Source: Botrimarina colliarenosi (GTDB lineage: Bacteria; Planctomycetota; Planctomycetia; Pirellulales; Lacipirellulaceae). From it: DNA of 64,000 nucleotides. The notes under the pieces were generated by a model. The model had not been told where the DNA came from, ran no database searches, and was given only the letters and a program-made list of their open reading frames with translations. The position numbers and the translations under genes were made by a program. Every line of letters begins with the position of its first letter. Position 1 is the stretch's first letter. Shown here one piece after another: positions 44,116-54,024 of this stretch. The DNA lies in NCBI RefSeq assembly GCF_007859955.1, contig NZ_SJPR01000004.1:124001-188000 (forward strand), written 5' to 3'.

Positions 44116-47100
44116 CTACCGAACGACCCGCACGCCGAGTTGCGACGCCGCTTCACCGACGTTGATCGCGATCTCCTCGGCGCCGGTGATTGAGGCGGGC
44201 GTCACCTTGTCGGCCAGCGTCTCGCCCGCGATGTAGTCGCCGAACTGCTCGATTGCGCCGCGGAGGTCGTCCGAGTCGGTCTCGACGCCTACCTCGATGC
44301 GGTCGGTGAACTCGCAGCCGATCTCCTTGCGGCGGTCCTGGATCGCCCGCACCAGGTCGCGGGCGAGCCCCTCTCGCACGAGGTCGGGCGTCAGCTCTGT
44401 GGAGAGCACCACCACGACGCCGCGGTCGTTGGCGGCCGCCCAGCCCGGCTTGGCGGCGATGCGGACCTCGACCTCGTCGGGCGTGAGCTGCACCGCCTGA
44501 CCGTCGACGACGAGGTCGATCTGGCCGTTGTCGCGCAGATTCGCGAGCAGCTCCGACCCGCTCTGGGCGTTGAGCGCTTGCTTCACCTTCGGCATCAGCT
44601 TGCCGAGCTTTTTGCCGAGCAGCTTGAAGTTGGGCAGCACCTCGTGGTCGACGTACTTCTCGGGCTCATCAGAGAAATCAACGGCCTTCACGTTCAGTTC
44701 GCCGGCGATGACGCCCGCGTGCTCGGCGAGCCACGCCTGATGCTCGGTGCTGGCGAGGATCACCTCGACCTTCGCCAGCGGCTGGCGGACCTTGAGCGAC
44801 GCCTCTTGCCGGGCCCGCAGCCCGAGCGACGCGATCAGCCGCACCAGGCCCATCCGCTCGGAGAGCGCCTCGTCGATGAGCGACGCGTCCGCCTCCGGGT
44901 AGTCGGCCAAGTGGACCGACGCCAGCGCGGCGTCGCCGCCATTCTCCTGCAGAAAGACGCCCGCCAGGTTGCCCCACATCGCTTCGGCCAAGAACGGCGT
45001 GAACGGCGCGATCAACTTCGACGTCTCGACCAGGCACTCGTAGAGCGTCCAGTAGGCGTCGAGCTTGTCGGCCGAGCGCTTGTCCTTGGACCAGAACCGC
45101 TCGCGGCTGCGTCGGACCCACCAGTTGGAGAGCCCATCGACGAACTCGGTGATCGCCTGCCCGGCGCCAAAATTGTCGTAGGCGTCCATCCGCTCGGTCA
45201 CCAGCGCCACGGTGCGGTGCAACTCGCTGAGCATCCAGCGGTCGAGCTCGTCGCGATCGGCGATCGGGCGGTAGCTCTCGGCGGCGGCAAACCGGTCCGC
45301 GCCGATCCCCCTCCCTTGTAGGGAGGGGTTAGGGGAGGGTGTCACGCGTCCAGCGGATGGAGTCTTAGAGGTACTCTCTGTTGAGTTTGCCGCTGTGGTA
45401 CAGGACGAATCGACTCCGGGAGAGACCGTACCCCCTCCCCTAGCCCCTCCCCCCAAGGGGGAGGGGGGTTTTGCGCCGCTCAGCTCCGCCTTCGGATCAA
45501 ACCCATCGATGTTCGCGTAGATCACAAAAAAGCTGTAGCAGTTCCACAGCCGCAGCAGGAACTCGGGGATCGAATCCTTGATCGCCTGCTCGCTGTAGCG
45601 GATCGACGACCACGGCGGCTGATTGGTGAGCAGGTACCACCTAAGAGCATCCGCCCCGTACAAATCAAAAATCTCGGCCGGGTCGCGGTAGTTCCGCTTG
45701 CTCTTGGACATCTTCTGCCCGTCCTCGCCGAGCATCAGGCCGAGGACGATGCAGTTTTTGAAGGGGTGGGGGACGGGGGGCGTGGGACGAGGGGATTGCG
45801 GATTGGGGATTTCGGATTGCGGATTGCCTGCTGGTTGGGCGCCCCACAGCATCGTCGAGATCGCTAGTTGGCTGTAGAACCAGCCGCGGGTTTGGTCGAG
45901 CGCTTCGCTGATGAAGTCGGCGGGGAACTGGTTGGCGAACTTTTCTGCCGCTTCACTCCGGGAGCTGACGCTTCCCGGCTCGCTATTCCCTCGTCCCGCG
46001 TCCCCCGTCCCCCGTCCCTCGCCCTTGTATCCCCACTGCGCGAACGGCATCGCGCCGCTGTCGTACCAGCAGTCGATCACCTCGGGGACGCGCGACATCC
46101 GTGCGCCCTTCTCGAACGGCGAGTCGTAGGTGATCGCGTCGATGTACGGCTTGTGGACGCGCAGGTCGTCGGGCAGCGTGGGGTCGGCCGCCTTGGCCTC
46201 TTCCCAAACCTCCGTGCCCGCGACGCCCGGCTTGGCGAGCAGGTCGTCGTAGCCGCCGATCGCTTCCTGCTGGCCCGTCTCGTCGCATTGCCAGATCGGC
46301 AGCGGCGTCCCCCAGTAGCGTTCGCGCGACAAGGCCCAGTCGACGTTCGACTCGAGGAACTTGCCCATCCGCCCGGCCTTGATGTGCTCGGGCATCCAGT
46401 TGATGGCCTGGTTGTTCTCGAGCATGGCGTCCTTGAACGCCGTGGTCTTGATGAACCAGCTCTCACGCGGGTACTGGATCAGCGGGTCCTCTTCCGCCCG
46501 CCAACAGAACGGGTAGTCGTGCAGATACTGCTCTTGGTGGAACAGCAGCCCCCGTTCCTTCAGGTTCCGCGCGATGTCCTTGTCGCAATCCTTGACCCAA
46601 CGACCACGGACAAACTCAGGGGCGTAGTCGGTGAACTTGCCGTCGGGACCGACGCAGTTCATGAGGGGCGGATTACAATACCCGCCAAACGGATCAAAAA
46701 CTTCGAAGAACCAGACGTTGTAATCGTCTTCACCGTAAGCAGGCGCTATATGAACGCAACCAGTTCCAGATGCTGTTGTTACGAAAACAGCCGGAACAAT
46801 TCTCCATCCGATATGTTTGGACTCTTTAGATAGTGAGTCCTTTGTTATGAAGCTCTTAAGATCAAACAATGGTGTATCGTCAAAAGGAGCTCCTTGAGGC
46901 CCATCTCCAATCGAAAAGAACTCCTTAGCACTAAGTGTGGAATAGGTATCAAAGGGTGGCATAAATCGCTTGCCAACTAAATCTCTCCCTGTACAAGTCG
47001 ATACCACCTCCAACTTCAACTTCGTCTTCTCAGCAAGAACCTCCACAAGGTCCTTCGCCAGGATCAGCTTCTCCGCGCCGTCCTCCGTGCTCTCCGTGTC

Positions 47101-47868
47101 TCCGTGGTTCCCTTCCCGAACCACCAGCACGGTCGCGTACTCGATCTCCGGATGCACCGCCGCGAATTGGTTCGACGGCAGCGTCCACGGCGTCGTCGTC
47201 CACACGAGGAGCGACGTGTCGGGCTCGTCCACCAGCGGGAACTTCACGTACACGCTCGGGTCGGCCACCTGCCGGTAACCCTGCCCCACCTCGCCCGCCG
47301 AGAGGGCCGTGCCGCCCTGGGCCCACCACCAGACGATCTTGTGTCCCTGGTACAACAGGTCGCGATCAAACAGCTGCTTCAGGCTCCACCAGACGCTCTC
47401 GACGTACGACTCGTGGTAGGTGACGTACGCCTCGTCGAGGTTGACCCAGAAGCCGAGCCGCTCGGTGAGCCGCTCCCACTCGCGCATGTAGCGCCAGACG
47501 CTCTTCTGGCACTTCTGGATGAAGGGCTCGACGCCGTAGGCCTCGATCTCCTCCTTGGAGTGGATCCCCAGCTCCTTGCAGACCTCGACCTCGACCGGCA
47601 GGCCGTGGGTGTCCCAGCCCGCCTTGCGCTCGCAGCGGAAGCCGCGCATCGTCTTGTAGCGCGGGAAGACGTCCTTGATGGTCCGCGTCAGGCAGTGGCC
47701 CGGGTGGGGCATGCCGTTGGCGGTGGGGGGGCCTTCGTAGAAGACGAACGGCGGGGCGCCCTCGCGCTGGTCGAGCGACCGCTGGTAGATCGCCTGCTCT
47801 TTCCAGAAGCGGAGCGTCGCTTCCTCGAGCTTGGGGAAGCTGACCTGGCCTTCGACGGGGGAGAACAT
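44116..47868 (-). CDS. ileS: Isoleucyl-tRNA synthetase with in-frame repeat insertions
   Basis: A 1250-residue IleRS that charges tRNA-Ile. HIGH motif is HPGH (55-58), KMSKS is KMSKSK (about 718-723), and the editing-domain segment [15 protein letters not shown] is present. C-terminal anticodon-binding and extra domains match the longer IleRS type. It is roughly 100 residues longer than expected. The excess sits in at least four segments (residues about 253-263, 615-641, 676-703, 801-854) that read like translated intergenic repeats. Residues about 279-401 are encoded by much lower GC than the rest. The ATG at 47868 fits the family. The frame is intact throughout, so it is probably functional. 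Confidence 0.95.
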   Translation of the reverse strand: MFSPVEGQVSFPKLEEATLRFWKEQAIYQRSLDQREGAPPFVFYEGPPTANGMPHPGHCLTRTIKDVFPRYKTMRGFRCERKAGWDTHGLPVEVEVCKELGIHSKEEIEAYGVEPFIQKCQKSVWRYMREWERLTERLGFWVNLDEAYVTYHESYVESVWWSLKQLFDRDLLYQGHKIVWWWAQGGTALSAGEVGQGYRQVADPSVYVKFPLVDEPDTSLLVWTTTPWTLPSNQFAAVHPEIEYATVLVVREGNHGDTESTEDGAEKLILAKDLVEVLAEKTKLKLEVVSTCTGRDLVGKRFMPPFDTYSTLSAKEFFSIGDGPQGAPFDDTPLFDLKSFITKDSLSKESKHIGWRIVPAVFVTTASGTGCVHIAPAYGEDDYNVWFFEVFDPFGGYCNPPLMNCVGPDGKFTDYAPEFVRGRWVKDCDKDIARNLKERGLLFHQEQYLHDYPFCWRAEEDPLIQYPRESWFIKTTAFKDAMLENNQAINWMPEHIKAGRMGKFLESNVDWALSRERYWGTPLPIWQCDETGQQEAIGGYDDLLAKPGVAGTEVWEEAKAADPTLPDDLRVHKPYIDAITYDSPFEKGARMSRVPEVIDCWYDSGAMPFAQWGYKGEGRGTGDAGRGNSEPGSVSSRSEAAEKFANQFPADFISEALDQTRGWFYSQLAISTMLWGAQPAGNPQSEIPNPQSPRPTPPVPHPFKNCIVLGLMLGEDGQKMSKSKRNYRDPAEIFDLYGADALRWYLLTNQPPWSSIRYSEQAIKDSIPEFLLRLWNCYSFFVIYANIDGFDPKAELSGAKPPSPLGGGARGGGTVSPGVDSSCTTAANSTESTSKTPSAGRVTPSPNPSLQGRGIGADRFAAAESYRPIADRDELDRWMLSELHRTVALVTERMDAYDNFGAGQAITEFVDGLSNWWVRRSRERFWSKDKRSADKLDAYWTLYECLVETSKLIAPFTPFLAEAMWGNLAGVFLQENGGDAALASVHLADYPEADASLIDEALSERMGLVRLIASLGLRARQEASLKVRQPLAKVEVILASTEHQAWLAEHAGVIAGELNVKAVDFSDEPEKYVDHEVLPNFKLLGKKLGKLMPKVKQALNAQSGSELLANLRDNGQIDLVVDGQAVQLTPDEVEVRIAAKPGWAAANDRGVVVVLSTELTPDLVREGLARDLVRAIQDRRKEIGCEFTDRIEVGVETDSDDLRGAIEQFGDYIAGETLADKVTPASITGAEEIAINVGEAASQLGVRVVR
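45306..45468. repeat. Palindromic element inside ileS (CCCTCCC/GGGAGGG family)
   Basis: Left arm near 45307-45345 (CCCCTCCCTTGTAGGGAGG, then TTAGGGGAGGGT) and right arm near 45424-45468 are imperfect reverse complements. In the ileS frame the arms read about [12 protein letters not shown] and [14 protein letters not shown] (residues about 801-854). A similar half-unit lies in the gap before hisG at about 52459-52492. Confidence 0.8.
45760..45840. repeat. GGATTGCGGA-family repeat inside ileS
   Basis: GGGGGACGGGGGGCGTGGGA then ATTGCGGATTGGGGATTTCG-like units. In the ileS frame it reads [20 protein letters not shown] (residues about 676-703), directly before [14 protein letters not shown]. The G-rich part is inverted relative to the C-rich part at 45985-46020. 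Confidence 0.8.
45946..46023. repeat. Half of the CTCCGGGAACTGACG-type palindrome inside ileS
   Basis: Positions 45949-45981 match 35948-35980 at 31 of 33 bases, including flanking bases, so this is one arm of the birA/MBL-type palindrome. A CCCTCGTCCC/CCCCCGTCCC tandem follows. In the ileS frame it reads [20 protein letters not shown] (residues about 615-641). Confidence 0.85.
47081..47109. repeat. ACCACGGAGACACGGAG-type repeat inside ileS
   Basis: Read on the minus strand, tandem ACACGGAG-like units code for [12 protein letters not shown] (residues about 253-263). This ACCACGGAGACACGGAG sequence is a familiar type of intergenic repeat in several bacterial phyla; no second copy lies in this window, so that part is from memory. 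Confidence 0.6.
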
Positions 47869-48182
47869 TGCGGCGGAACTGTCGGGGGAAGCTGTCAGCG
47901 GTCAGCTTTCAGCGATCAGCGTGAGGGAACGGGTCGGAAACGCCCCATTGTGACCGCCCCAGGGCCCGACGCGAAGGCCACCAGCGGGAAAGCCTTGGGC
48001 TAGAAAAGCGGTAGGAGGGGTCTCCTGACCCCGATTCGAGCCCCCATTCCCTACCGGAATGGAGCACGGAATCGGGGTCGGAGACCCCTCCTACAGGAGA
48101 GTGAGGGTGACTCAGCCCGAAAGGTTCGCGGGAGACTTAGCTAACCGCTGATCGCTGACGGCTGAACGCCGCCGCAGAGCGG
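47869..48182. other. Intergenic region of 314 bp filled by nested repeats
   Basis: No gene. Outer arms 47900-47921 and 48146-48167 match at about 18 of 22 positions (TCAGCGATCAGCG). Inside lies the inverted repeat 48011-48094. The ileS promoter must be here, but no clear hexamers were found. Confidence 0.6.
48011..48094. repeat. Inverted repeat of the GTAGGAGGGGTCTCC family
   Basis: Arms near 48011-48040 and 48067-48094 carry GTAGGAGGGGTCTCC and GACCCCGAT, with a CCATTCCcTACCGGAATGG centre. A relative lies at 55019-55128. Confidence 0.8.
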
Positions 48183-48443
48183 CTACTCGTCGAAATCCTC
48201 GTCGTCGGAGAAGGAGTCGCCGTCCTTTTCCTTCTCGTCGGCGACGATCGGGACGTCGTCATCGTCGTCGTCATCGTCCGAATCGGCGTTGACGTCGAAC
48301 TTCTCGTCCTCGGTGTCCTGGAACTCCTCGCCGAAGCCGTCATCCTCGGGGTCGTCGTCCCATTCCTCCTCGAAGTCGTCGTCGAAATCGTCGTCGAAAT
48401 CGTCGTCTTCGAAGTCGTCGAAGGGGTCGGAAGAGGCAGACAT
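48183..48443 (-). CDS. Small, extremely acidic protein
   Basis: An 86-residue protein, more than half Asp and Glu, with runs such as DDFDDDFEEEWDDDPEDDG. No domain is recognised; it is presumably disordered and cytoplasmic because no signal peptide is present. Acidic small proteins of this kind are common in planctomycetes. The ATG at 48443 is preferred over upstream Arg-rich sequence. The nearby divergent BshB1-like gene shares the same promoter region. Confidence 0.65.
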   Translation of the reverse strand: MSASSDPFDDFEDDDFDDDFDDDFEEEWDDDPEDDGFGEEFQDTEDEKFDVNADSDDDDDDDDVPIVADEKEKDGDSFSDDEDFDE

Positions 48444-48664
48444 CGAAAGGGTCCTCGGAAACGTACAGAGTGAGCGGAGCGACAATCCTACTCGCAGGCG
48501 GGGCCGAGGCCTACTCGCCGGGCGGGGCAAAGGGCGCCCGCGCCGGTTGACCTGTCGCAGGGGGCGATTTCTTATTACTTCGGCGAGCGGTTGTCAACTA
48601 GCCTGGAAATGTCGGCCACTCCTGTCGGGGCGGCCACGCAATCCCCCCTTCCTCCACCGATCCT

Positions 48665-49393
48665 ATGCCCAGCGAAACGGATGCCCTCGACGTGATCGCC
48701 GTGGGCGCCCACCCCGACGATGTCGAGATCGGCTGTGGCGGGACGCTGGCGAAGCTCGTCGAGCAGGGCTACCGCGTCGGCATCGTCGATCTGACCGACG
48801 GCGAGCCGACGCCCGCCTCGCCGGGCCCCGACGTGCGGCTCGCCGAAGCCCGCACGGCGGCGGAGGTTCTGGGGGTCCACGAGCGGTTCACGCTGCCGCT
48901 GACCAACCGGCGGCTGTTCGACGGCTTCGACGAGCGGGTCGCCCTGGCGAAGGTTTTTCGGAAATGGCGGCCCAAGCTGGTCCTCGGCCTGGGAGACCGC
49001 ACGCCGATGGCGTCGCCCGACCACTGGCAGGCGATGCAGATCACCGACGCGGCGATTTTCTACTCGCGGCTGACCAAATGGGACGAGAAGTTCGACGGCT
49101 TGGCGCCCCACACGATCTCGGCCCAGATCTACTACCCGCTGACGTTCTACACGCTGCAGCCGCCCCCGACGGCGAACGATTTCGTGATGGACATCGGCTC
49201 GACGCTCGAAAAGAAGCTCGCCGCGATCCGGGCTTACGAGACACAGTTCCCGCCGGCAAAGCAGGATCTTTTCGACCGGGTGCGGGCGATGAACGTCGCG
49301 GTCGGCAATGCGGCCGGCTTCGCCGCGGGCGAACGGCTGGCGAGCCCCCGGGCGCTCGGCGTCACGGACCTGATGGCGAGTCTGCGGTTGTGA
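48665..49393 (+). CDS. PIG-L family deacetylase, BshB1-like
   Basis: A 242-residue zinc deacetylase of the LmbE/PIG-L family. The metal-binding motif is [18 protein letters not shown], the next conserved region is [13 protein letters not shown], and ASPDHWQAM supplies the third ligand His. The overall pattern matches BshB1, which makes GlcN-malate in bacillithiol synthesis; bshA and bshC are not in the window, so the low-molecular-weight thiol role is an inference. The ATG at 48665 fits the family. Confidence 0.85.
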   Translation: MPSETDALDVIAVGAHPDDVEIGCGGTLAKLVEQGYRVGIVDLTDGEPTPASPGPDVRLAEARTAAEVLGVHERFTLPLTNRRLFDGFDERVALAKVFRKWRPKLVLGLGDRTPMASPDHWQAMQITDAAIFYSRLTKWDEKFDGLAPHTISAQIYYPLTFYTLQPPPTANDFVMDIGSTLEKKLAAIRAYETQFPPAKQDLFDRVRAMNVAVGNAAGFAAGERLASPRALGVTDLMASLRL

Positions 49394-49412
49394 GAGAGTT
49401 TGGGCCGCGGAT

Positions 49413-49470
49413 TGCGGATTCCTTTTGGTTTGCGCGCTGACTACAAACAAACCGCAATCCGCCCTCGCAG
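49413..49470. repeat. Short inverted GGATTGCGGA-type repeat
   Basis: GCGGATTGCGGATTCC on the left faces ACCGCAATCCGCCC on the right, in the gap between the BshB1-like gene and the antiporter gene. Related to 11611-11710 and 40608-40716. Confidence 0.55.
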
Positions 49471-49494
49471 ATTTTCGGCTCAACCCGCAATCGA

Positions 49495-51183
49495 ATGCAT
49501 CCTTACGGCGTCCTCAGCCTCGCCCCCCCCGTGATCGCGGTCGTGCTGGCGATCGCCACGCGGCGGATCTTGTTGTCGGTGCTCGTGGGGCTGTTCGCGG
49601 GGGCGTTGCTGACAACCGGGGGCGACCCGCTGCGGGCCTTGGTGGACCTGGGCGAGGCGCACCTCTGGCCGACCTTCATCGAGCCGAGCAAGCTGCGGCT
49701 GTTCGCCTTCACGATGGCGATGGGCGCCACGGTGGGCCTGATCCACGCCGCCGGCGGCATGCAGGGTTTGGTCGCGCTGATGACCCCTTTAGCGCGCGGC
49801 CCGCGGAGCAGCCAACTCACCGGCTGGCTGCTGGGGCTGATGGTCTTCTTCGACGATTACGCCAATACGCTGCTTCTGGGCGGCGCGCTGCGACCGGTCT
49901 TCGACCGGCTGCGGATGTCGCGGGAGAAGCTCGCCTACCTCGTTGACTCGACCGCGGCGCCTGTCGCCGGCCTAGCGGTTGTCTCGACGTGGGTCGCGGT
50001 CGAGCTCTCTTACATCCAGGAAGGGCTTGAGAACCTCCCTAGCGGCGTGCCGGAGGGGGCGAATCCTTTCTCGCTGTTCGTCGCCTGCCTGCCTTACCGC
50101 TTCTATGTGATCCAGGCGCTGCTGTTCGTGCCGTTGGTGGCGTTGTTGGGGCGTGACTTCGGCCCGATGCTCCAAGCCGAACGGGACGCCCGCAACAGGA
50201 AACTCGACGGCGAGCCGGCCACGTCAGTGGTCGGAGTTGCGTCTGATCCTCCGACCACTAACGGGGCCGGCTCGCCGGAACCGATCGCGACGCATTGGTC
50301 AAACGCGGTGATCCCGCTCGGTCTGACGCTCGTCGTGGTCACAGGTCTCCTGGTAGCGACGGGGGTCGCGAACCTCGGCGATCGTTACGACGCCGCCGCG
50401 CCGGTGCTCGAAAAGTTGCGGGACATCTTCGGCGCCGCCGAATCAGGGCTCGCCCTGATGTATGGCGGGCTGGCCGGTCTCGGTTCGGCGATTCTGCTGG
50501 TGCGGTTGCGGAACCTGCTCCCGCCCGCCGAAACGACCGACGCCTTGGTGCGGGGCGTGCTGACCGTTCTTCCCGCCATTGCGATCCTCTGGCTCGCCGG
50601 CTCGATGTCACGGATGACCGGCAACCGCGACATCGATGGCGCCCCGTCGACTACCCCGTACGAGTACTCGTCGGTAAGGCTCTACACGGGCGAGTACCTT
50701 TCGCAGAAGCTGCTGGGGGACGACGGCGCGGCGCCGTCGGCGACGCTCAAGGCGTTGCTCCCCACCGGCGTTTTCGTCTTGTCGGCGGTGGTCGCCTTCT
50801 GCACCGGCACGAGCTTCGGCACCATGGGCCTCGTCGTCCCGATGGTGGTGCCGATCGCCTACGCGGCCGCGTCCAGTGGCGGAACGGGCGACGTGCTCGG
50901 GGCGCCGCTGTTCTTGGCGTCGCTCGGCGGCGTGCTCGCCGGCGCCATCTTTGGCGACCACTGCTCACCGATCTCCGACACAACGATCCTCTCCTCGATC
51001 GCCAGCGGCTGCGACCACATGGCCCACGTCCGCACGCAGTTGCCTTACGCCATGGCGGTCGCCGTGGTGGTGGTCCTGCTGGGGACGCTGCCGCTGGCGC
51101 TCGGCGTTAGCGTCTGGCTTCTGCTCGGCCTGCAGACGGCGACGCTCGCGGCCGTAATCTGGTTCCTTGGCGAGAAACCGTAG
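49495..51183 (+). CDS. Na+/H+ antiporter, NhaC family
   Basis: A 562-residue membrane protein with about 11-12 helices. The early segment ATRRILLSVLVGLFAGALLT, a loop MVFFDDYANTLLLGG with conserved Asp residues, and the late segment GAIFGDHCSPISDTTILSS match the NhaC family of exchangers. The long hydrophilic loop at about 225-265 is variable. The ATG at 49495 gives the usual short N-terminus. Convergent with the kinase at 51206. Confidence 0.88.
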   Translation: MHPYGVLSLAPPVIAVVLAIATRRILLSVLVGLFAGALLTTGGDPLRALVDLGEAHLWPTFIEPSKLRLFAFTMAMGATVGLIHAAGGMQGLVALMTPLARGPRSSQLTGWLLGLMVFFDDYANTLLLGGALRPVFDRLRMSREKLAYLVDSTAAPVAGLAVVSTWVAVELSYIQEGLENLPSGVPEGANPFSLFVACLPYRFYVIQALLFVPLVALLGRDFGPMLQAERDARNRKLDGEPATSVVGVASDPPTTNGAGSPEPIATHWSNAVIPLGLTLVVVTGLLVATGVANLGDRYDAAAPVLEKLRDIFGAAESGLALMYGGLAGLGSAILLVRLRNLLPPAETTDALVRGVLTVLPAIAILWLAGSMSRMTGNRDIDGAPSTTPYEYSSVRLYTGEYLSQKLLGDDGAAPSATLKALLPTGVFVLSAVVAFCTGTSFGTMGLVVPMVVPIAYAAASSGGTGDVLGAPLFLASLGGVLAGAIFGDHCSPISDTTILSSIASGCDHMAHVRTQLPYAMAVAVVVVLLGTLPLALGVSVWLLLGLQTATLAAVIWFLGEKP

Positions 51184-51205
51184 CAGAACGTCGCCTTGCC
51201 CGAGG

Positions 51206-52405
51206 CTAAGCGGGCCAATGCACGATCAACGCCGCAACCGAAAGCGTCGCGCCTACGGCGAGCAGCATCAGCACTCCCAGACAGCCTTGCTTGGGCTTCG
51301 CTGAAGTCGCCGCCAGACGCTGTGACAACCCCTGCGACCGCGCAGGCTCGTCATAGAGATCGTCGTCCAGGTCGTCATCGAACTCGTCGACGACCGATTC
51401 GATTCCCTCCGCCAGTTCGTGGCCCGATAGGCCCTGGCCTCCGGTGAGGGAGTCGTCGTCCTCCTCGTCGGGCGGCAGGGGCTCGATCTCGACGGCGGCG
51501 CCGTCAAGCCGATCCTCGAGGTCTTCGATCTCGCCATTCTCGGACGCCAAAAGCGCCCGCAGGGCGTCACGCACCGCTTGAGCCGTGGCGGGGCGGTCTT
51601 CCTTTTCCTTCTCTAGCAGTGACGACATAAGCCGCTCGAGCGACTTCGGCGCGTCCGCGGCGAGCGTTCGCAGCTTGGGGGGCGGCGCCTCGACGTGCTG
51701 CTGGAAGACGACCATCGGTTCGGTCGACGGGAAGGGCGGCCGGCCGGTGAGCAGCTCGAACAGCAGGCAGCCGAGCGCGTACAGGTCGCACCGCCCGTCG
51801 ATGTCGCGGCGGCCGCGGACCTGCTCGGGCGCCATGTAGCGGACCGAGCCGACCGTCTGCCCCGACGTTGTCAGTTCGGCGCCGTCGTCGCGTCGCACCA
51901 AGCCGAAGTCGCCAAGCTTGAGCGCGCCGTCCTCGGCGAGAAAGACGTTTTCCGGCTTCAGGTCGCGGTGCACCACGCCGCGGTCGTGCAAAGCCCCCAG
52001 CGCGTCGGCGACGTGCGCGGCGCTCTCGGCCGCGTCGCGCCACGGCAGCCGGCTCCGCTTCTGGATCACCTCGCGGAGTGACCCGTACGGCGCCACCTCC
52101 ATCGCGTAGTACAGCAGGTCCCCGGCCAGTCCCGAATCGACGAACCGCAGGATGTGCGGGTGATGGATTTGGCGGGCGACGCCGATCTCGCGGACGAAGC
52201 GGCGATAGATGGCTTCGTTGGCGGCGGCGCTGGGCAAGAGGAGCTTCAGCGCGACTTCGCGCGGGTGATCCGGCGCGGCGTCGGCCCGCTGCTCGTCGGT
52301 CGGATCAAAGACCGCTTTGAAGACCTGCCCCGCCCCGCCCACTCCAAGAACGCCGACGATTTGGTAGGGGCCGACGCGGTCCCCCACCTCTTTAAGAGAA
52401 GCCAT
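51206..52405 (-). CDS. Serine/threonine protein kinase with C-terminal membrane anchor
   Basis: A 399-residue Hanks-type kinase. A Gly-rich loop (GVLGVGGAGQVFKAV, 18-32), Lys54 (VALKLL), HRDLKPEN (146-153), DFG (166-168) and APEQ are all present; the kinase domain spans about 12-275. An acidic linker (about 295-355, rich in Asp/Glu) leads to a C-terminal hydrophobic helix (LGVLMLLAVGATLSVAALIV, about 375-396). No extracellular domain. The ATG at 52405 fits. Together with the kinase at 2721-4508 it may feed the FHA-containing histidine kinase. Confidence 0.9.
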   Translation of the reverse strand: MASLKEVGDRVGPYQIVGVLGVGGAGQVFKAVFDPTDEQRADAAPDHPREVALKLLLPSAAANEAIYRRFVREIGVARQIHHPHILRFVDSGLAGDLLYYAMEVAPYGSLREVIQKRSRLPWRDAAESAAHVADALGALHDRGVVHRDLKPENVFLAEDGALKLGDFGLVRRDDGAELTTSGQTVGSVRYMAPEQVRGRRDIDGRCDLYALGCLLFELLTGRPPFPSTEPMVVFQQHVEAPPPKLRTLAADAPKSLERLMSSLLEKEKEDRPATAQAVRDALRALLASENGEIEDLEDRLDGAAVEIEPLPPDEEDDDSLTGGQGLSGHELAEGIESVVDEFDDDLDDDLYDEPARSQGLSQRLAATSAKPKQGCLGVLMLLAVGATLSVAALIVHWPA

Positions 52406-52540
52406 TGCAAAGCCCTTGCGGTGAAATCGATCCGCTTGACGCCTCGCCGATGTTCTCTTCCCTTACAGAGAGGGGATAGGGGAGGGTAGCGATTGTCGGC
52501 GGCAAACCAGGGCCGACCCAAGGACGTAAGCCTTCTGGCT

Positions 52541-53437
52541 CTACAGCCGGCAGTTCTTGATCGCTGTTTCGAGAATCGCGCGGGCGCCCAGTTTCTCGAG
52601 GCGTTCCATCACGCCGATCACTTCGCCCCGTTTCACCATCGCCCGCACCGCGCACCAGCCCGCGTCTTCCAGGCGGTTGACGGTCGGCGAGCTGAACCCC
52701 GGGGTGATCTTCTCCGCCTCGGCGAGGCTTTCCTCGGGGACGTTGTATTCGAGCAGCGAGTAGCCGCGGGCGATGATGACGCCCTCGACGCGGCGCGTGA
52801 TTTGGTCGCACAATGCCTTGTGCTTGGTCGCCGGGTTCTGGATCAGGACCGTCTCGTAGCTGCCGATGGTGTCGAGGATTCGCAGCTTGTTGGCCGCCAG
52901 GGTGCTGCCGGTCTCGACCAAATCGACAATCGCGTCGGCCACGCCGAGGGCGATCATCACCTCGACCGAGCCCGAGAGCTCGACGATGTGGCAGGTCACG
53001 CCATGCGAGTTGAGGTAAGCGCGGGTCACGTGCGGAAAGCTCGTCGCGATCCGGTCGCCCGCCAGGTCCTTCGGCGTGACCACGGGGCTCGACTCCGGGA
53101 CGCAGACCGCCAAACGGCAGCCCCCCATCGCGAGCGACATCCGCGTCGTCACGGCAGGCCGATCGGCGACCGCCACGTTGACGCCGGCCTCCTCGACCAA
53201 ATCGCTGCCGGTGATCCCGAGATCGATCGCCCCCTCGGCGCATAGCACGGGGATGTCGTCGGTCCGCAGGAAGGTGACATCGATCACGCCGTCGAGCCCG
53301 CCGCCCGGTTTGACGCGGGCGAATAGGTCGCGGTCCTGCCGCCGGTACTTGAGGCCGGCGTCGGCGAGCAGCTCGGCGGCGAGTTCGGAGAGGCGGCCTT
53401 TGCTGGGGACGCCGATACGGAGTGGTTCGCTACTCAT
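52541..53437 (-). CDS. hisG: ATP phosphoribosyltransferase, long form
   Basis: A 298-residue HisG that starts histidine synthesis by joining ATP and PRPP. The N-terminus LRIGVPSKGRLSELAAELL, the segment DLGITGSDLVEEAG, and the PRPP loop IVDLVETGSTLAANKL are diagnostic. The C-terminal 75 residues (VRAMVKRGEVIGVMERLEK) form the ACT-like regulatory domain found in the long form, so it should be feedback-inhibited by histidine without HisZ. The ATG at 53437 fits the family. hisE lies upstream, separated by a repeat. Confidence 0.94.
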   Translation of the reverse strand: MSSEPLRIGVPSKGRLSELAAELLADAGLKYRRQDRDLFARVKPGGGLDGVIDVTFLRTDDIPVLCAEGAIDLGITGSDLVEEAGVNVAVADRPAVTTRMSLAMGGCRLAVCVPESSPVVTPKDLAGDRIATSFPHVTRAYLNSHGVTCHIVELSGSVEVMIALGVADAIVDLVETGSTLAANKLRILDTIGSYETVLIQNPATKHKALCDQITRRVEGVIIARGYSLLEYNVPEESLAEAEKITPGFSSPTVNRLEDAGWCAVRAMVKRGEVIGVMERLEKLGARAILETAIKNCRL

Positions 53438-53458
53438 CACTTCAATCTTGTTAGAAGC

Positions 53459-53526
53459 GAACCACAAAGGAACGAAGGACGGCGCCCGGCGATTATTCCT
53501 TCGTTCCTTGGTTCCTTCGTGGTTCA
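53459..53526. repeat. GGAACGAAGGA-type inverted repeat between hisE and hisG
   Basis: Left arm 53459-53479 (ACCACAAAGGAACGAAGGA) pairs with tandem TCCTTCGTTCCTTGGTTCC units at 53498-53526. Same family as the outer arms at 43965-44100. Confidence 0.8.
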
Positions 53527-53856
53527 ATTTGATTTCGGTCGGCTTTCTTTCTCGGCAATGCCCGAGGCGCCGAAGCGGCGGGCTAGCTCGGCTTCGACTT
53601 CGGCCAGGTCGACGCCGCGCGAGCGGCACAGCACCAGGGTGTGGTAGAGCAGGTCCCCCACCTCGTAGACGAAGTGGGCGCGGCCCTCGTCGCCCGGCTC
53701 GGCGGCGGCCTCGACCACCTCGGCGGCCTCTTCGGTCACCTTGGGGCCGATCTTGTCGACGCCCCCGGCGAGCAGCTTGGCCGTGTACGACTTGCCGGCG
53801 TCCGCACCGGTCGCGCGCTGGCGGATCGTCTCCTCGAGGGCGTCCAGCGGCCGCAT
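53524..53856 (-). CDS. hisE: Phosphoribosyl-ATP diphosphatase
   Basis: A 110-residue HisE, an all-alpha MazG-type pyrophosphatase for the second step of histidine synthesis. The metal-binding pattern KVTEEAAEVVEAA and YEVGDLLYHTLVL is clear. The ATG at 53856 gives the usual MRPLDALEETIRQR N-terminus; a TTG at 53868 would add four residues. It is transcribed with hisG. The companion domain HisI is not in the window. Confidence 0.9.
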   Translation of the reverse strand: MRPLDALEETIRQRATGADAGKSYTAKLLAGGVDKIGPKVTEEAAEVVEAAAEPGDEGRAHFVYEVGDLLYHTLVLCRSRGVDLAEVEAELARRFGASGIAEKESRPKSN

Positions 53857-54024
53857 CGGTTGGCTCAAGGCGGGTTGCGAAGGGGTGGGGGGCAGCGGTT
53901 AGGCTCTGGGCCGTGGGGGAAGCCCCTCAGCTTAAACGCCACGGCGGGGCCGGGCAATCGCGAGGTCCCGACAGGTGCACACCATTGCTTGTCGCCGAGT
54001 GTTGATTCAGGCCGCCCGACCCCT

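Noticed and set aside
48183-48443. Repeated CGTCGTCGTCATCGTC-type tract considered as a repeat array or CRISPR-like element
   Set aside because: It is the Asp/Glu codon run of a small acidic protein; there are no spacers or regular repeat units.
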